NCBI GenBank assembly: GCA_017935145.1
Contig: JAGBIE010000017.1
Span: 1-44,990 of the forward strand
Source: Oscillospiraceae bacterium
Lineage (GTDB): Bacteria > Bacillota > Clostridia > Oscillospirales > Oscillospiraceae
Direction: 5' to 3'
DNA: 44,990 nucleotides
Shown: piece after piece, positions 1 to 6,807 of the stretch
How positions within the stretch are numbered: position 1 is the stretch's first letter
Layout of the letters: each line of letters starts with the position of its first letter
Made by a program: the position numbers and the translations under genes
The notes under the pieces: model-generated
The model's input: the letters and a program-made list of their open reading frames with translations, nothing else
Databases searched by the model: none
Told to the model about the DNA's origin: nothing

Positions 1-1
1 G

Positions 2-943
2 AACGAAGTTGGCTTGAACGCCAAGTGGATTCGCAAGGATCTGACCCACGTGGAAACCCAGGAATTTGCAAAGCAGGTTCTGGACCATATGCGCGAACGC
101 CTCAGTGACTATCAGGAACAGTACGGCGATCTGTACAACCTGGAAGCCACTCCCGCAGAATCCACCACCTATCGTTTTGCCAAGCACGATAAAAAGTACT
201 ACCCCGATATCATCACCGCCAACGAAAACGGCACTCCCTACTACACCAACTCCTCTCACCTGCCCGTGGGCTACACGGAGGATATCTTCACCGCTCTGGA
301 GATTCAGGACGAACTGCAGACCCGCTACACTTCCGGTACTGTGTTCCACGCCTTTTTGGGCGAAAAACTTCCCGACTGGAAGGCCGCTGCTGATTTGGTG
401 CGTAAGATTGCCGAAAATCACAAACTGCCTTACTACACCATGAGCCCCACCTACTCCGTCTGCGCTGACCACGGCTACCTCACCGGTGAGCAGTACACCT
501 GCCCCCACTGCGGTAAGGAAACAGAAGTTTACAGCCGTATCACCGGTTACTATCGTCCTGTGAAAAACTGGAACGATGGTAAGAGTCAGGAATACAAGGA
601 CCGCAAGGTGTATGACATTGAAAACTCTGTCCTCAAGGGCACTGTGGAAGCTCCTGCCAAAGAGGACGCTTGCACTTGCGCTTGCGAAGAGGCCAAGGCG
701 GAAGTGAAGGACGGCGCAAAGGTCATTCTCTTCTCCCGTGTCACCTGCCCCAACTGCAAAGTGGCGGAAGCCTTACTAACCAAGGCTGGCGCTCCTTATG
801 AAAAGCTCATTGCAGATGAAAATGTGGAACTGTGCGTGAAGTACGGCATCAAGGGTGCTCCCACTCTGGTGATTACCGATGGCACCAACTATAAGACCTA
901 TTACGGTGTCAACGAAATTAAGAATTACCTGGCATCCCTGTAA
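2..943 (+). CDS. nrdD: Anaerobic (class III) ribonucleoside-triphosphate reductase, C-terminal part, fused to a redoxin domain (5' truncated)
   Basis: The reading frame is open to the left edge, so this is the C-terminal part of a longer gene. The enzyme makes deoxynucleotides under anaerobic conditions with a glycyl radical. Visible features are a zinc-site region with CPHCG near nt 500-520 and the glycyl-radical motif RITGYYRPVKNW, whose radical glycine codon is at 545-547. The protein should end soon after that motif. Instead it continues through a Cys-rich, Glu/Ala-rich linker (CTCAC) into a domain of about 80 residues with a CPNC redox motif (746-757) and a cis-Pro-like GAPT, as in glutaredoxin or thioredoxin. 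Some NrdD enzymes are known to use a redoxin instead of formate as reductant. The fused domain suggests that mode here, and the following gene could supply its electrons. The NrdD identity is secure; the function of the fused domain is inferred. Confidence 0.93.
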   Translation, partial: NEVGLNAKWIRKDLTHVETQEFAKQVLDHMRERLSDYQEQYGDLYNLEATPAESTTYRFAKHDKKYYPDIITANENGTPYYTNSSHLPVGYTEDIFTALEIQDELQTRYTSGTVFHAFLGEKLPDWKAAADLVRKIAENHKLPYYTMSPTYSVCADHGYLTGEQYTCPHCGKETEVYSRITGYYRPVKNWNDGKSQEYKDRKVYDIENSVLKGTVEAPAKEDACTCACEEAKAEVKDGAKVILFSRVTCPNCKVAEALLTKAGAPYEKLIADENVELCVKYGIKGAPTLVITDGTNYKTYYGVNEIKNYLASL

Positions 944-953
944 ACCCAAACAT

Positions 954-982
954 AAAGACCGGGCATTTTGCCCGGTCTTTTT
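954..982 (+). terminator. Rho-independent terminator after nrdD
   Basis: An 11-bp stem (AAAGACCGGGC, 954-964, with GCCCGGTCTTT, 970-980) has an ATTTT loop and a short T-run. Only about 25 bp separate it from the next start codon, so the next gene has no room for its own promoter downstream of the hairpin. Confidence 0.85.
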
Positions 983-1007
983 ACCCGTAGAAACAGGAGG
1001 ATATAAC

Positions 1008-1919
1008 ATGCATGACATTATCATCGTAGGCGGTGGCCCTGCTGGGCTGACTTCCGCCATTTACGCCCTGCGCGCAGGCAAAAGCGTTTTAGTCATTGAA
1101 AAGGGCGGTTTTGGCGGTCAAATTGCCTTCTCTCCCAAGGTGGAGAATATTCCCGGTTTTACCATGATTTCCGGCGCGGAATTTGCCGATAAACTCACGG
1201 AGCAGGCACTGGCGCTGGGCGCAGATGTGGAACTGGAGTGTGTCACTGGCGTGGAGAAAACCCCAGAGGGCTTTACCGTCAGTACCGAAAGTGGCGCAAC
1301 TTTTTCTGGCAAAGCCCTTATCTTGGCCAATGGCGTCAAGCATCGCACCCTTGGTTTAGAGGGTGAAGAAGAACTCATCGGCAAGGGTATTTCTTTCTGC
1401 GCCGTGTGCGATGGCGCTTTTTATGCAGGGCAGGATACCGCTATGATTGGCGGTGGCAACTCCGCTTTGCAGGAGGCACTGCTTCTTTCCGAGGTGTGCC
1501 GTAGCGTAACCATTGTGCAAAATCTCTCTGATTTCACTGGCGAGAAAAAGTTGGCCGATGCCCTTATGAAAAAGGACAACGTGCGGGTACTGTTCAACAC
1601 TGTGGTGTCTGCCTATGAAACCCAAAACGGGGCTTTGACAGGGCTTAAACTCCACAATGATGCCACGGGCGAGGATAGCGAGATTACCGTGGATGGCGCA
1701 TTCCTTGCTGTAGGTTTGCAACCGGAAAACGAGAATTTTGCTCATCTGTGTCCCCTGAACGAGTACGGGTACTATGATGTGAACGAATTCTGCGCCACCA
1801 AAACACCTGGTGTGTTTGTGGCTGGCGACTGTCGCAGCAAGTTCATCCGTCAGGTGGTGACCGCCGCAGGCGATGCGGCCATTGCCGCCATGGGCGCTTG
1901 CCGCTATTTGGATCAGTAA
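1008..1919 (+). CDS. trxB: Thioredoxin reductase-like FAD/NAD(P)H flavoprotein
   Basis: This protein of 303 residues has the usual length for low-molecular-weight thioredoxin reductase. The N-terminal FAD-binding motif is GGGPAG near residue 9. The redox-active pair lies in FCAVCDG, in the NAD(P)H domain, which also carries a GGGNSA nucleotide-binding loop. The C-terminal FAD motif ends in GVFVAGDC. The ATG at 1008 is preceded by GGAGG at 996-1000; the longer reading frame upstream lacks a ribosome site and covers the terminator. The gene lies just downstream of nrdD, whose product carries a fused CPNC redoxin. This suggests a line from NAD(P)H through TrxB and the redoxin to the reductase. 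The physiological partner is inferred. Confidence 0.92.
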   Translation: MHDIIIVGGGPAGLTSAIYALRAGKSVLVIEKGGFGGQIAFSPKVENIPGFTMISGAEFADKLTEQALALGADVELECVTGVEKTPEGFTVSTESGATFSGKALILANGVKHRTLGLEGEEELIGKGISFCAVCDGAFYAGQDTAMIGGGNSALQEALLLSEVCRSVTIVQNLSDFTGEKKLADALMKKDNVRVLFNTVVSAYETQNGALTGLKLHNDATGEDSEITVDGAFLAVGLQPENENFAHLCPLNEYGYYDVNEFCATKTPGVFVAGDCRSKFIRQVVTAAGDAAIAAMGACRYLDQ

Positions 1920-1927
1920 AGGAAGAT

Positions 1928-1962
1928 AAAAAGCACTCCGTCTTCAAGATGGAGTGCTTTTT
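1928..1962. terminator. Terminator after trxB
   Basis: The hairpin has the core AAAAAGCACTCC / GGAGTGCTTTTT around a GTCTTCAAGAT loop. It closely resembles the hairpin at 4856-4890, on the other side of the next operon. Confidence 0.85.
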
Positions 1963-1984
1963 GTCATTTTAAGGCGGAATATCG

Positions 1985-2013
1985 TTTACAATTCCATGAC
2001 TTTTCAGTATAAT
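1985..2013 (+). promoter_or_regulatory. Sigma-A promoter for the GlpA/GlpB-like operon
   Basis: The -35 box TTTACA (1985-1990) and the consensus -10 box TATAAT (2008-2013) are 17 bp apart. The start codon is at 2046, so the 5' leader is about 25 nt. Confidence 0.85.
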
Positions 2014-2045
2014 CTATCATATACGCCGAAAAAAGGACGGATATC

Positions 2046-3500
2046 ATGAAACAGACATTTGACATCGTGGTCATAGGCGCAGGCGCAGTGGGTTGCGCCA
2101 TCGCCAGAGAACTTTCCCGCACCAACTTAAAAGTGGCAGTGCTGGAAAAAGAGAATGATGTAGCATCCGGCACCAGTGGGCGCAACTCTGCCGTTGTTCA
2201 TGCGGGCTTTAACAACAAGCCCGGCACCCTCATGGCAAAACTGTGCGTGGAGGGCAACGAGGGTTTTGAAGCCCTGTGCCAAGAACTGGATGTGCCTTAC
2301 CATAAAACAGGCAAACTTCTTGTGGCATTCTGCGAGGAGGAGATGCAGACCCTTGCCCGCCTTGTGAAACAAGGCGAAGCAAACGGCTGTAAGGGCTTGC
2401 GCCTTGTGGGGGAAGAAGAGTGCCATAAACTGGTTCCGCAAGTGGGTGGCATCGGGGGTATGCTCTCCCCGAACACCGCCATTTTTGACCCCTTCCTCTA
2501 CACGCTGGCACTGGCGGAAAACGCCCATAAAAACGGTGTGAGTTTCTTTTTTAACACGGAAGTAACTGCCATAAGCCGTGAAAAGGACGGCTTTACCATT
2601 TTGGCAGGCAACCGCGCTTTTTCTGCCTCCATGGTCATCAATGCCGCAGGCATGTACAGCGATCGAGTCTCCGCCTTGGCGGGGGTGGAAGGCTATCACA
2701 TCTATCCCTGCCGTGGGGAATATCTTATTTTGGATCAAATTGCCAAGGAGTATCTGCCCCTGCCCGTCTATCCCGCTCCCCATGCGGGCATTGGCGGTTT
2801 GGGCGTGCATATTACCCCCACCATCCATGGCAACATTATCATTGGACCCAACGCGGAATATATTGACGAGCGAGAGGACTATGCCACTCTGCAAAGCACG
2901 CTGGACCAGCTCTTTGCGGAAGCACAACTGCTCATGCCCGCTTTGAAGCGGAAGGATATCATTGGCGCTTACACGGGCATTCGCTCCAAGCAAGCGCCCC
3001 CTGCAGAGGGTGGATTCTACGATTTTGTCATAAAGGAAGAGGAATCCTGCCCTGGGCTTATTAACCTCATCGGCATTGAATCTCCGGGTATGACGGCATC
3101 CGTTCCCATAGGAAAACGGGTGGCGGACATGGTGCGAGAAAAACTCAATCCCGCCACAAATCCATCCTTTGACCCTACCCGCAAGGGAATTTTGCGCTTT
3201 GCACAGCAAGACCCCGATACGAAGGCAAAACTCATCGCCGAGGACCCCGATTATGGCGAGGTGATTTGCCGTTGTCAACAGGTGACCAAACGAGAAATTC
3301 GTCAGGCCATTGAAAATCCCTTGGGTGTACGGAGTATCTCCGCCATTAAATATCGGGTTTGGCCCACCACGGGTCGCTGTCAAGGGGGATATTGTTTCAG
3401 TCGCATTGCAGAGATTTTGGAGAAGGAATATGGCATTCCCCCAGAGGAAATTTGTCAGCGAGGTCCCGGTTCTGAACTGTTTTCCGGAAAGGTGAAATGA
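2046..3500 (+). CDS. glpA: FAD-dependent glycerol-3-phosphate dehydrogenase-like oxidoreductase (GlpA type)
   Basis: This 484-residue flavoprotein has an N-terminal dinucleotide fold (VIGAGAVGCAIA) and the DAO-family segment SGTSGRNSAVVHAGF. Its C-terminal BFD-type [2Fe-2S] domain has four cysteines in the pattern CRC...TGRCQGGYC (residues about 403-460). This is the architecture of GlpA, the catalytic subunit of anaerobic glycerol-3-phosphate dehydrogenase, and also of LhgO-like 2-hydroxyacid dehydrogenases. The substrate is therefore not certain. The ATG at 2046 has AAAAGGA upstream. The stop overlaps the next start (ATGA), so the two proteins are probably translationally coupled partners. 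No glycerol kinase or uptake gene is in view. Confidence 0.82.
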   Translation: MKQTFDIVVIGAGAVGCAIARELSRTNLKVAVLEKENDVASGTSGRNSAVVHAGFNNKPGTLMAKLCVEGNEGFEALCQELDVPYHKTGKLLVAFCEEEMQTLARLVKQGEANGCKGLRLVGEEECHKLVPQVGGIGGMLSPNTAIFDPFLYTLALAENAHKNGVSFFFNTEVTAISREKDGFTILAGNRAFSASMVINAAGMYSDRVSALAGVEGYHIYPCRGEYLILDQIAKEYLPLPVYPAPHAGIGGLGVHITPTIHGNIIIGPNAEYIDEREDYATLQSTLDQLFAEAQLLMPALKRKDIIGAYTGIRSKQAPPAEGGFYDFVIKEEESCPGLINLIGIESPGMTASVPIGKRVADMVREKLNPATNPSFDPTRKGILRFAQQDPDTKAKLIAEDPDYGEVICRCQQVTKREIRQAIENPLGVRSISAIKYRVWPTTGRCQGGYCFSRIAEILEKEYGIPPEEICQRGPGSELFSGKVK

Positions 3501-4855
3501 TGAAGTACGATGTTGTTGTTATAGGTGGCGGACCCGCTGGACTTGCCGCCGCGCAAGAGGCCAAAAAAGCCGGCGCTGAGCGGGTGCTGGTGCTGGAGCG
3601 TGACAGTCGCGCTGGCGGTATTCTCAACCAGTGTATTCACGATGGTTTTGGTCTCATCCATTACCGCAAGACCTTGACAGGTCCTGAATATGCCATGCGT
3701 GCCATCCGTGAGGCAGAAGAAGCGGGCGTTACCATCAAAACCGATTCTATGGTCACGGGCATGACCTCTGACCGCATTGTCACCGCCGTCTGCCGTGATG
3801 GATATCACCGTTACGAGGCGGGCGCAGTGGTGCTGGCAACCGGTTGCCGTGAGCGCACCCGTGGCGCATTGGCGATTCCCGGCTCTCGTCCCGCAGGCGT
3901 GTTCACCGCCGGTGTGGTGCAAAATTTGGTGAATGTCAAAAACATGATGATTGGTAAACGGGTGGTCATTCTCGGCTCAGGGGATATTGGGCTGATTATG
4001 GCGCGCCGTCTCACCTTGGAAGGCGCCAAAGTGCTGGCGGTAGTGGAACTGATGCACAATTCCGGCGGTCTACAGCGGAATATCAGCCAATGTCTGTACG
4101 ATTTTGGCATCCCTCTCTACACAGGACACACGGTGTCTAACATCATTGGCGAAAAAAAACTCAGCGCCGTGGAGATTACCAAGGTGGATGAACAACTCCG
4201 ACCCATTCCCGATTCCACCTTCACCATCGATTGCGATGCGCTCGTTCTCTCGGTGGGTCTGATTCCCGAAAACGAGGTGGGTCGCTCCGCTGGGGTTGCG
4301 CTGGATGAGCGGAATGGCGCCATTACCGATGAATTTATGCAGACATCCGTTCCTGGGGTGTTTGCCTGTGGCAACTGTCACGGGGTGATGGATTTGGTGG
4401 ATTTTGTATCCGCCCAAGGGGAAACGGCTGGCAAAAATGCCGCCGCCTTTGTCTTAGGACAAGAGATGACCCCGTGGAATCTTGCCCGCAAGGATAAACC
4501 TGCCAAAGGGATTCCCGAAAAGGATTTGCTCACCTGCATCCTCTGTCCCAACGGCTGTCATCTGCGCTATGAAGCGGATGGTTCCATTACTGGCGCCACC
4601 TGCAAGCGGGGCGAAGCCTATGCCTTGCAAGAGCGCACCGCACCCATGAGAACCCTCACCTTTACCATGGTCACGGACAAGGGCATGCTCATTCCCGTGC
4701 GTACCCATAAGCCCATCCCCCGCGATAGTCTTTTGGATTGCGCCAAAAAACTGCAGAGCATGGTTTTGCCCCATCGGGATTACCACTGTGGCGAAATTGT
4801 GATTCCCGAACTCATGGGCGCATCCGTTATGGTTACCTGTGATATGAAAGCATAA
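3497..4855 (+). CDS. GlpB-like FAD oxidoreductase fused to a DUF1667 domain
   Basis: Residues 1-330 form a two-dinucleotide-fold flavoprotein: GGGPAGLAAA near residue 10, a central GSGDIGLIMARR, and SVPGVFACGNC near the end of the flavin domain. From about residue 345 the sequence changes to the pattern of DUF1667 proteins: LTCILCPNGCHL, then TCKRGEAYA, then the IPVRTHKPIPRD block. In many clostridia these two parts are separate genes after glpA. Here they are one 452-residue polypeptide. The four cysteines of the second part (CILC...C...C) could bind a metal or Fe-S cluster. The enzyme probably works with the upstream GlpA-like protein as an anaerobic dehydrogenase passing electrons onward. 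The acceptor is unknown. Confidence 0.82.
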   Translation: MMKYDVVVIGGGPAGLAAAQEAKKAGAERVLVLERDSRAGGILNQCIHDGFGLIHYRKTLTGPEYAMRAIREAEEAGVTIKTDSMVTGMTSDRIVTAVCRDGYHRYEAGAVVLATGCRERTRGALAIPGSRPAGVFTAGVVQNLVNVKNMMIGKRVVILGSGDIGLIMARRLTLEGAKVLAVVELMHNSGGLQRNISQCLYDFGIPLYTGHTVSNIIGEKKLSAVEITKVDEQLRPIPDSTFTIDCDALVLSVGLIPENEVGRSAGVALDERNGAITDEFMQTSVPGVFACGNCHGVMDLVDFVSAQGETAGKNAAAFVLGQEMTPWNLARKDKPAKGIPEKDLLTCILCPNGCHLRYEADGSITGATCKRGEAYALQERTAPMRTLTFTMVTDKGMLIPVRTHKPIPRDSLLDCAKKLQSMVLPHRDYHCGEIVIPELMGASVMVTCDMKA

Positions 4856-4890
4856 AAAAAGCGCTCCGTCTTAAGGGCGGAGTGCTTTTT
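4856..4890. terminator. Bidirectional terminator between the flavoprotein operon and tetR
   Basis: The stem GCGCTCCG / CGGAGTGC is flanked by a run of A and a run of T, so it can serve both converging genes. It is a diverged copy of the hairpin at 1928-1962. Confidence 0.88.
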
Positions 4891-4891
4891 C

Positions 4892-5410
4892 TTATCTGCC
4901 CCGATATTCCGTTTGGAGAATTTCCGCCATTTCTGCGGGAGATTCTTTGCATCCGTTTTTCATCCAAAGTTTCACAATGGCATTAAAACCACTGCGGAAA
5001 AACTCAATGTGGTAGTCAATGTTCTTACTGATGTGTTCCTTTTCCGCACGGTGAGGGTCGTAGACAGAGATTTTGTGGCTCTCATCGTAGCAGAGTTTAA
5101 AATAAGTGGTATAGAACAACTGATTTTCTTTGATATGTTCAAACATTCTCTGGGCACCTGTGCGCTCGTTCATATAGTCATAATCCGAAAATGCTGACCC
5201 AAATTCATGCTCCAAAGTCTCCCGTGTCTTATCCGCCAAGTCGTAAATATCCAAAAAATTGGCGTAAAACGTACTGCGATTGAGCCCCGTTATCTTGCAA
5301 ATGTCCGAAACAGAAATGCTCTCCAACTTTTGCGTTTGAAGCAACTGCACAAAGGCTTTTTGGATTTTTTCCACGGATTCTCTACGGCGCTTATTGTTCT
5401 TTACATTCAT
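4892..5410 (-). CDS. TetR/AcrR family transcriptional regulator
   Basis: This 172-residue protein has an N-terminal helix-turn-helix typical of TetR (SISVSDICKITGLNRSTFY, residues 32-50). The all-helical C-terminal part would be the ligand and dimerisation domain. It is divergent from the two membrane-protein genes at 5520-6697, which it probably represses. A 16-bp sequence occurs once over its own start codon and once, inverted, just upstream of the divergent gene (5406-5421 and 5491-5506); this is the best operator candidate. The inducer is unknown. Confidence 0.88.
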   Translation of the reverse strand: MNVKNNKRRRESVEKIQKAFVQLLQTQKLESISVSDICKITGLNRSTFYANFLDIYDLADKTRETLEHEFGSAFSDYDYMNERTGAQRMFEHIKENQLFYTTYFKLCYDESHKISVYDPHRAEKEHISKNIDYHIEFFRSGFNAIVKLWMKNGCKESPAEMAEILQTEYRGR

Positions 5411-5421
5411 TATTCCAACAC
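5406..5421 (-). promoter_or_regulatory. Candidate TetR operator, copy at tetR
   Basis: Read on the minus strand this is GTGTTGGAATAATGAA, identical to 5491-5506 on the plus strand, and it includes the tetR ATG. The core TGTTGGAATA is close to palindromic. Perfect identity over 16 bp across a divergent gene pair suggests a binding site rather than chance. Confidence 0.55.
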
Positions 5422-5439
5422 CTGTCTATAAATTGATGG

Positions 5440-5469
5440 TTGTTTTTTCTTTGCCGAAAATATTATAAT
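5440..5469 (+). promoter_or_regulatory. Promoter for the TetR-linked membrane genes
   Basis: TTGTTT (5440-5445) and TATAAT (5464-5469) are separated by 18 bp. The second candidate TetR operator begins about 20 bp downstream of the -10 box, a good place for repression. Confidence 0.65.
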
Positions 5470-5490
5470 TCATTTGCAATACAAAAACAA

Positions 5491-5506
5491 GTGTTGGAAT
5501 AATGAA
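5491..5506 (+). promoter_or_regulatory. Candidate TetR operator, copy at the divergent gene
   Basis: GTGTTGGAATAATGAA is an exact inverted copy of the element over the tetR start. It lies between the promoter at 5440-5469 and the ribosome site at 5505-5511. Confidence 0.55.
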
Positions 5507-5519
5507 AGGAGTTTTTCTC

Positions 5520-5888
5520 ATGAAAAAAAGTAGTTTTGTCGCCCTGATTTTGGGCACGGTCAGCGGTGTGCTGTTCTCTTTGGGTATGTGCATGGCACTT
5601 CTGCCCGAGTGGAATGCCTTCCGTGAAGGCATTATTTTTGGCGCGCTGGGTTTGGTTTTGGGTCTTGTGACTTTGCTCATTTGGAGAAAGATGGAGCATA
5701 AAGCCCCTGTGAAATTCAGTTTCCGTCAGGTGGCTGTGGCACTCATGGGCATTGTGGGCGCACTGACCTTGGGTCTTGGCATGTGCTTCTGCATGGTTTG
5801 GGCTAAGATGGTGCTGGGCATTGTCATTGGTCTTGCAGGCATTGTGATTCTGCTGTCCATTATCCCTGTGGTGAAGGGACTCAAGTGA
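5520..5888 (+). CDS. Small integral membrane protein, TetR-linked, unknown function
   Basis: The product has 122 residues and four hydrophobic segments, at about residues 5-27, 37-54, 68-92 and 96-116. A short basic loop (WRKMEHKAPVKF) lies in the middle. I recognise no enzymatic motif. The start is set at 5520 because AAAGGAG at 5505-5511 is well spaced for it; an in-frame ATG at 5502 lies inside the putative operator and has no ribosome site. The stop overlaps the GTG start of the next gene (GTGA), so the two are probably co-translated. Control by the divergent TetR suggests a membrane-stress or efflux-type role, but this is only an inference from position. Confidence 0.75.
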   Translation: MKKSSFVALILGTVSGVLFSLGMCMALLPEWNAFREGIIFGALGLVLGLVTLLIWRKMEHKAPVKFSFRQVAVALMGIVGALTLGLGMCFCMVWAKMVLGIVIGLAGIVILLSIIPVVKGLK

Positions 5889-6697
5889 AACGGCTGAGCG
5901 TTTGGCAGATGGCTATCATAAGCCTCATAGGCAACCTGCTATACAGTTTTTACACGGCGGGTTTGGGGCTTATGAGCGCATCATGGTGGTTTTTGGCACT
6001 TTCGGCATACTACATTCTTCTTTCCGTCATGCGCTTTGCCGTGCTTTTGTGGGTAGACAAAGGCGGAAAAGACCAGTTTATTCCCCGTTTTACGGGCTGG
6101 TTTTTGGTGGGACTTTCTGTGGTGTTGGCAGGACTGACCTATATGAGTATGGACAGCCGTAACGCGCCAAAACATCACGAAATTGTCATGATCACCATGG
6201 CGCTGTATGCCTTTGTGAAAATCACCTTGGCAATTATCAATCTCATCAAGGCGGGGAAGATGCCATCCCCTGCCCTTTCCACCCTGCGAAACATCGGCTT
6301 TGCCGATGCCTTGGCATCTATTTTCTCCTTACAGCGCTCTATGCTGGTGAGTTTTGGAGAAATGACAGAAATGAGTATTACACTGTTTAACGCCCTGACA
6401 GGTACTGCGGTATATTTGTTGGTATTCCTTACGGGGCTCAATTTAATTGGAGGGAAAAGAATTACCATGGCAAAAAGCAAATTGGTCAATGCCGGTGCAA
6501 AAATTGCAGACGGCGTAACAGAAGGATATAAGAAAATCGAAACCGGCGTGGTAGACGGCTACAAGAAGATTGAAAAGGGTGTGGTGGATGGCTACACCAA
6601 AATCGAGGACAAATTCATCGACCAATTCCTCACCCACGAGGGAGAAACGGTGGAAGAAGCCAAAGCCCGCCTGAAAAAGAAGACCGAAGAAAAATAA
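5885..6697 (+). CDS. Multi-span membrane protein with C-terminal GYKKIE repeats
   Basis: The 270-residue product starts at a GTG that overlaps the previous stop. About residues 5-192 hold five or six hydrophobic segments. A cytoplasmic-looking tail follows with three consecutive 11-residue repeats (GYKKIETGVVD, GYKKIEKGVVD, GYTKIEDKFID) and a charged end. From memory, similar GYKKIE-type tails occur in clostridia as small stand-alone proteins near TetR genes. Here the tail continues in frame from a membrane protein. An internal GGAGGG (6449-6454) 12 nt before an in-frame ATG at 6467 could give a separate 76-residue tail protein. Function is unknown. Confidence 0.72.
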   Translation: MKRLSVWQMAIISLIGNLLYSFYTAGLGLMSASWWFLALSAYYILLSVMRFAVLLWVDKGGKDQFIPRFTGWFLVGLSVVLAGLTYMSMDSRNAPKHHEIVMITMALYAFVKITLAIINLIKAGKMPSPALSTLRNIGFADALASIFSLQRSMLVSFGEMTEMSITLFNALTGTAVYLLVFLTGLNLIGGKRITMAKSKLVNAGAKIADGVTEGYKKIETGVVDGYKKIEKGVVDGYTKIEDKFIDQFLTHEGETVEEAKARLKKKTEEK

Positions 6698-6731
6698 AAA
6701 AGCACCCTGACAAAAGTCAGGGTGCTTTTTT
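6696..6731. terminator. Terminator, copy 1 of a repeated hairpin
   Basis: The stem is AAAAAAGCACCCTGAC / GTCAGGGTGCTTTTTT with an AAAA loop. The same sequence recurs at 7934-7968. Confidence 0.92.
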
Positions 6732-6807
6732 GTGGGAATCCTTGTTATTTCTGGAAAAAAGTTGTATACTGAATCTATCCAAACCCAAGAAAAGAGAGGA
6801 AATAGAC

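Noticed and set aside
2127..3383. A 418-codon open frame antisense to the GlpA-like gene
   Set aside because: It has no ribosome site or family pattern. It is a mirror of the real gene's codon bias; the plus-strand gene has clear flavin and Fe-S motifs.
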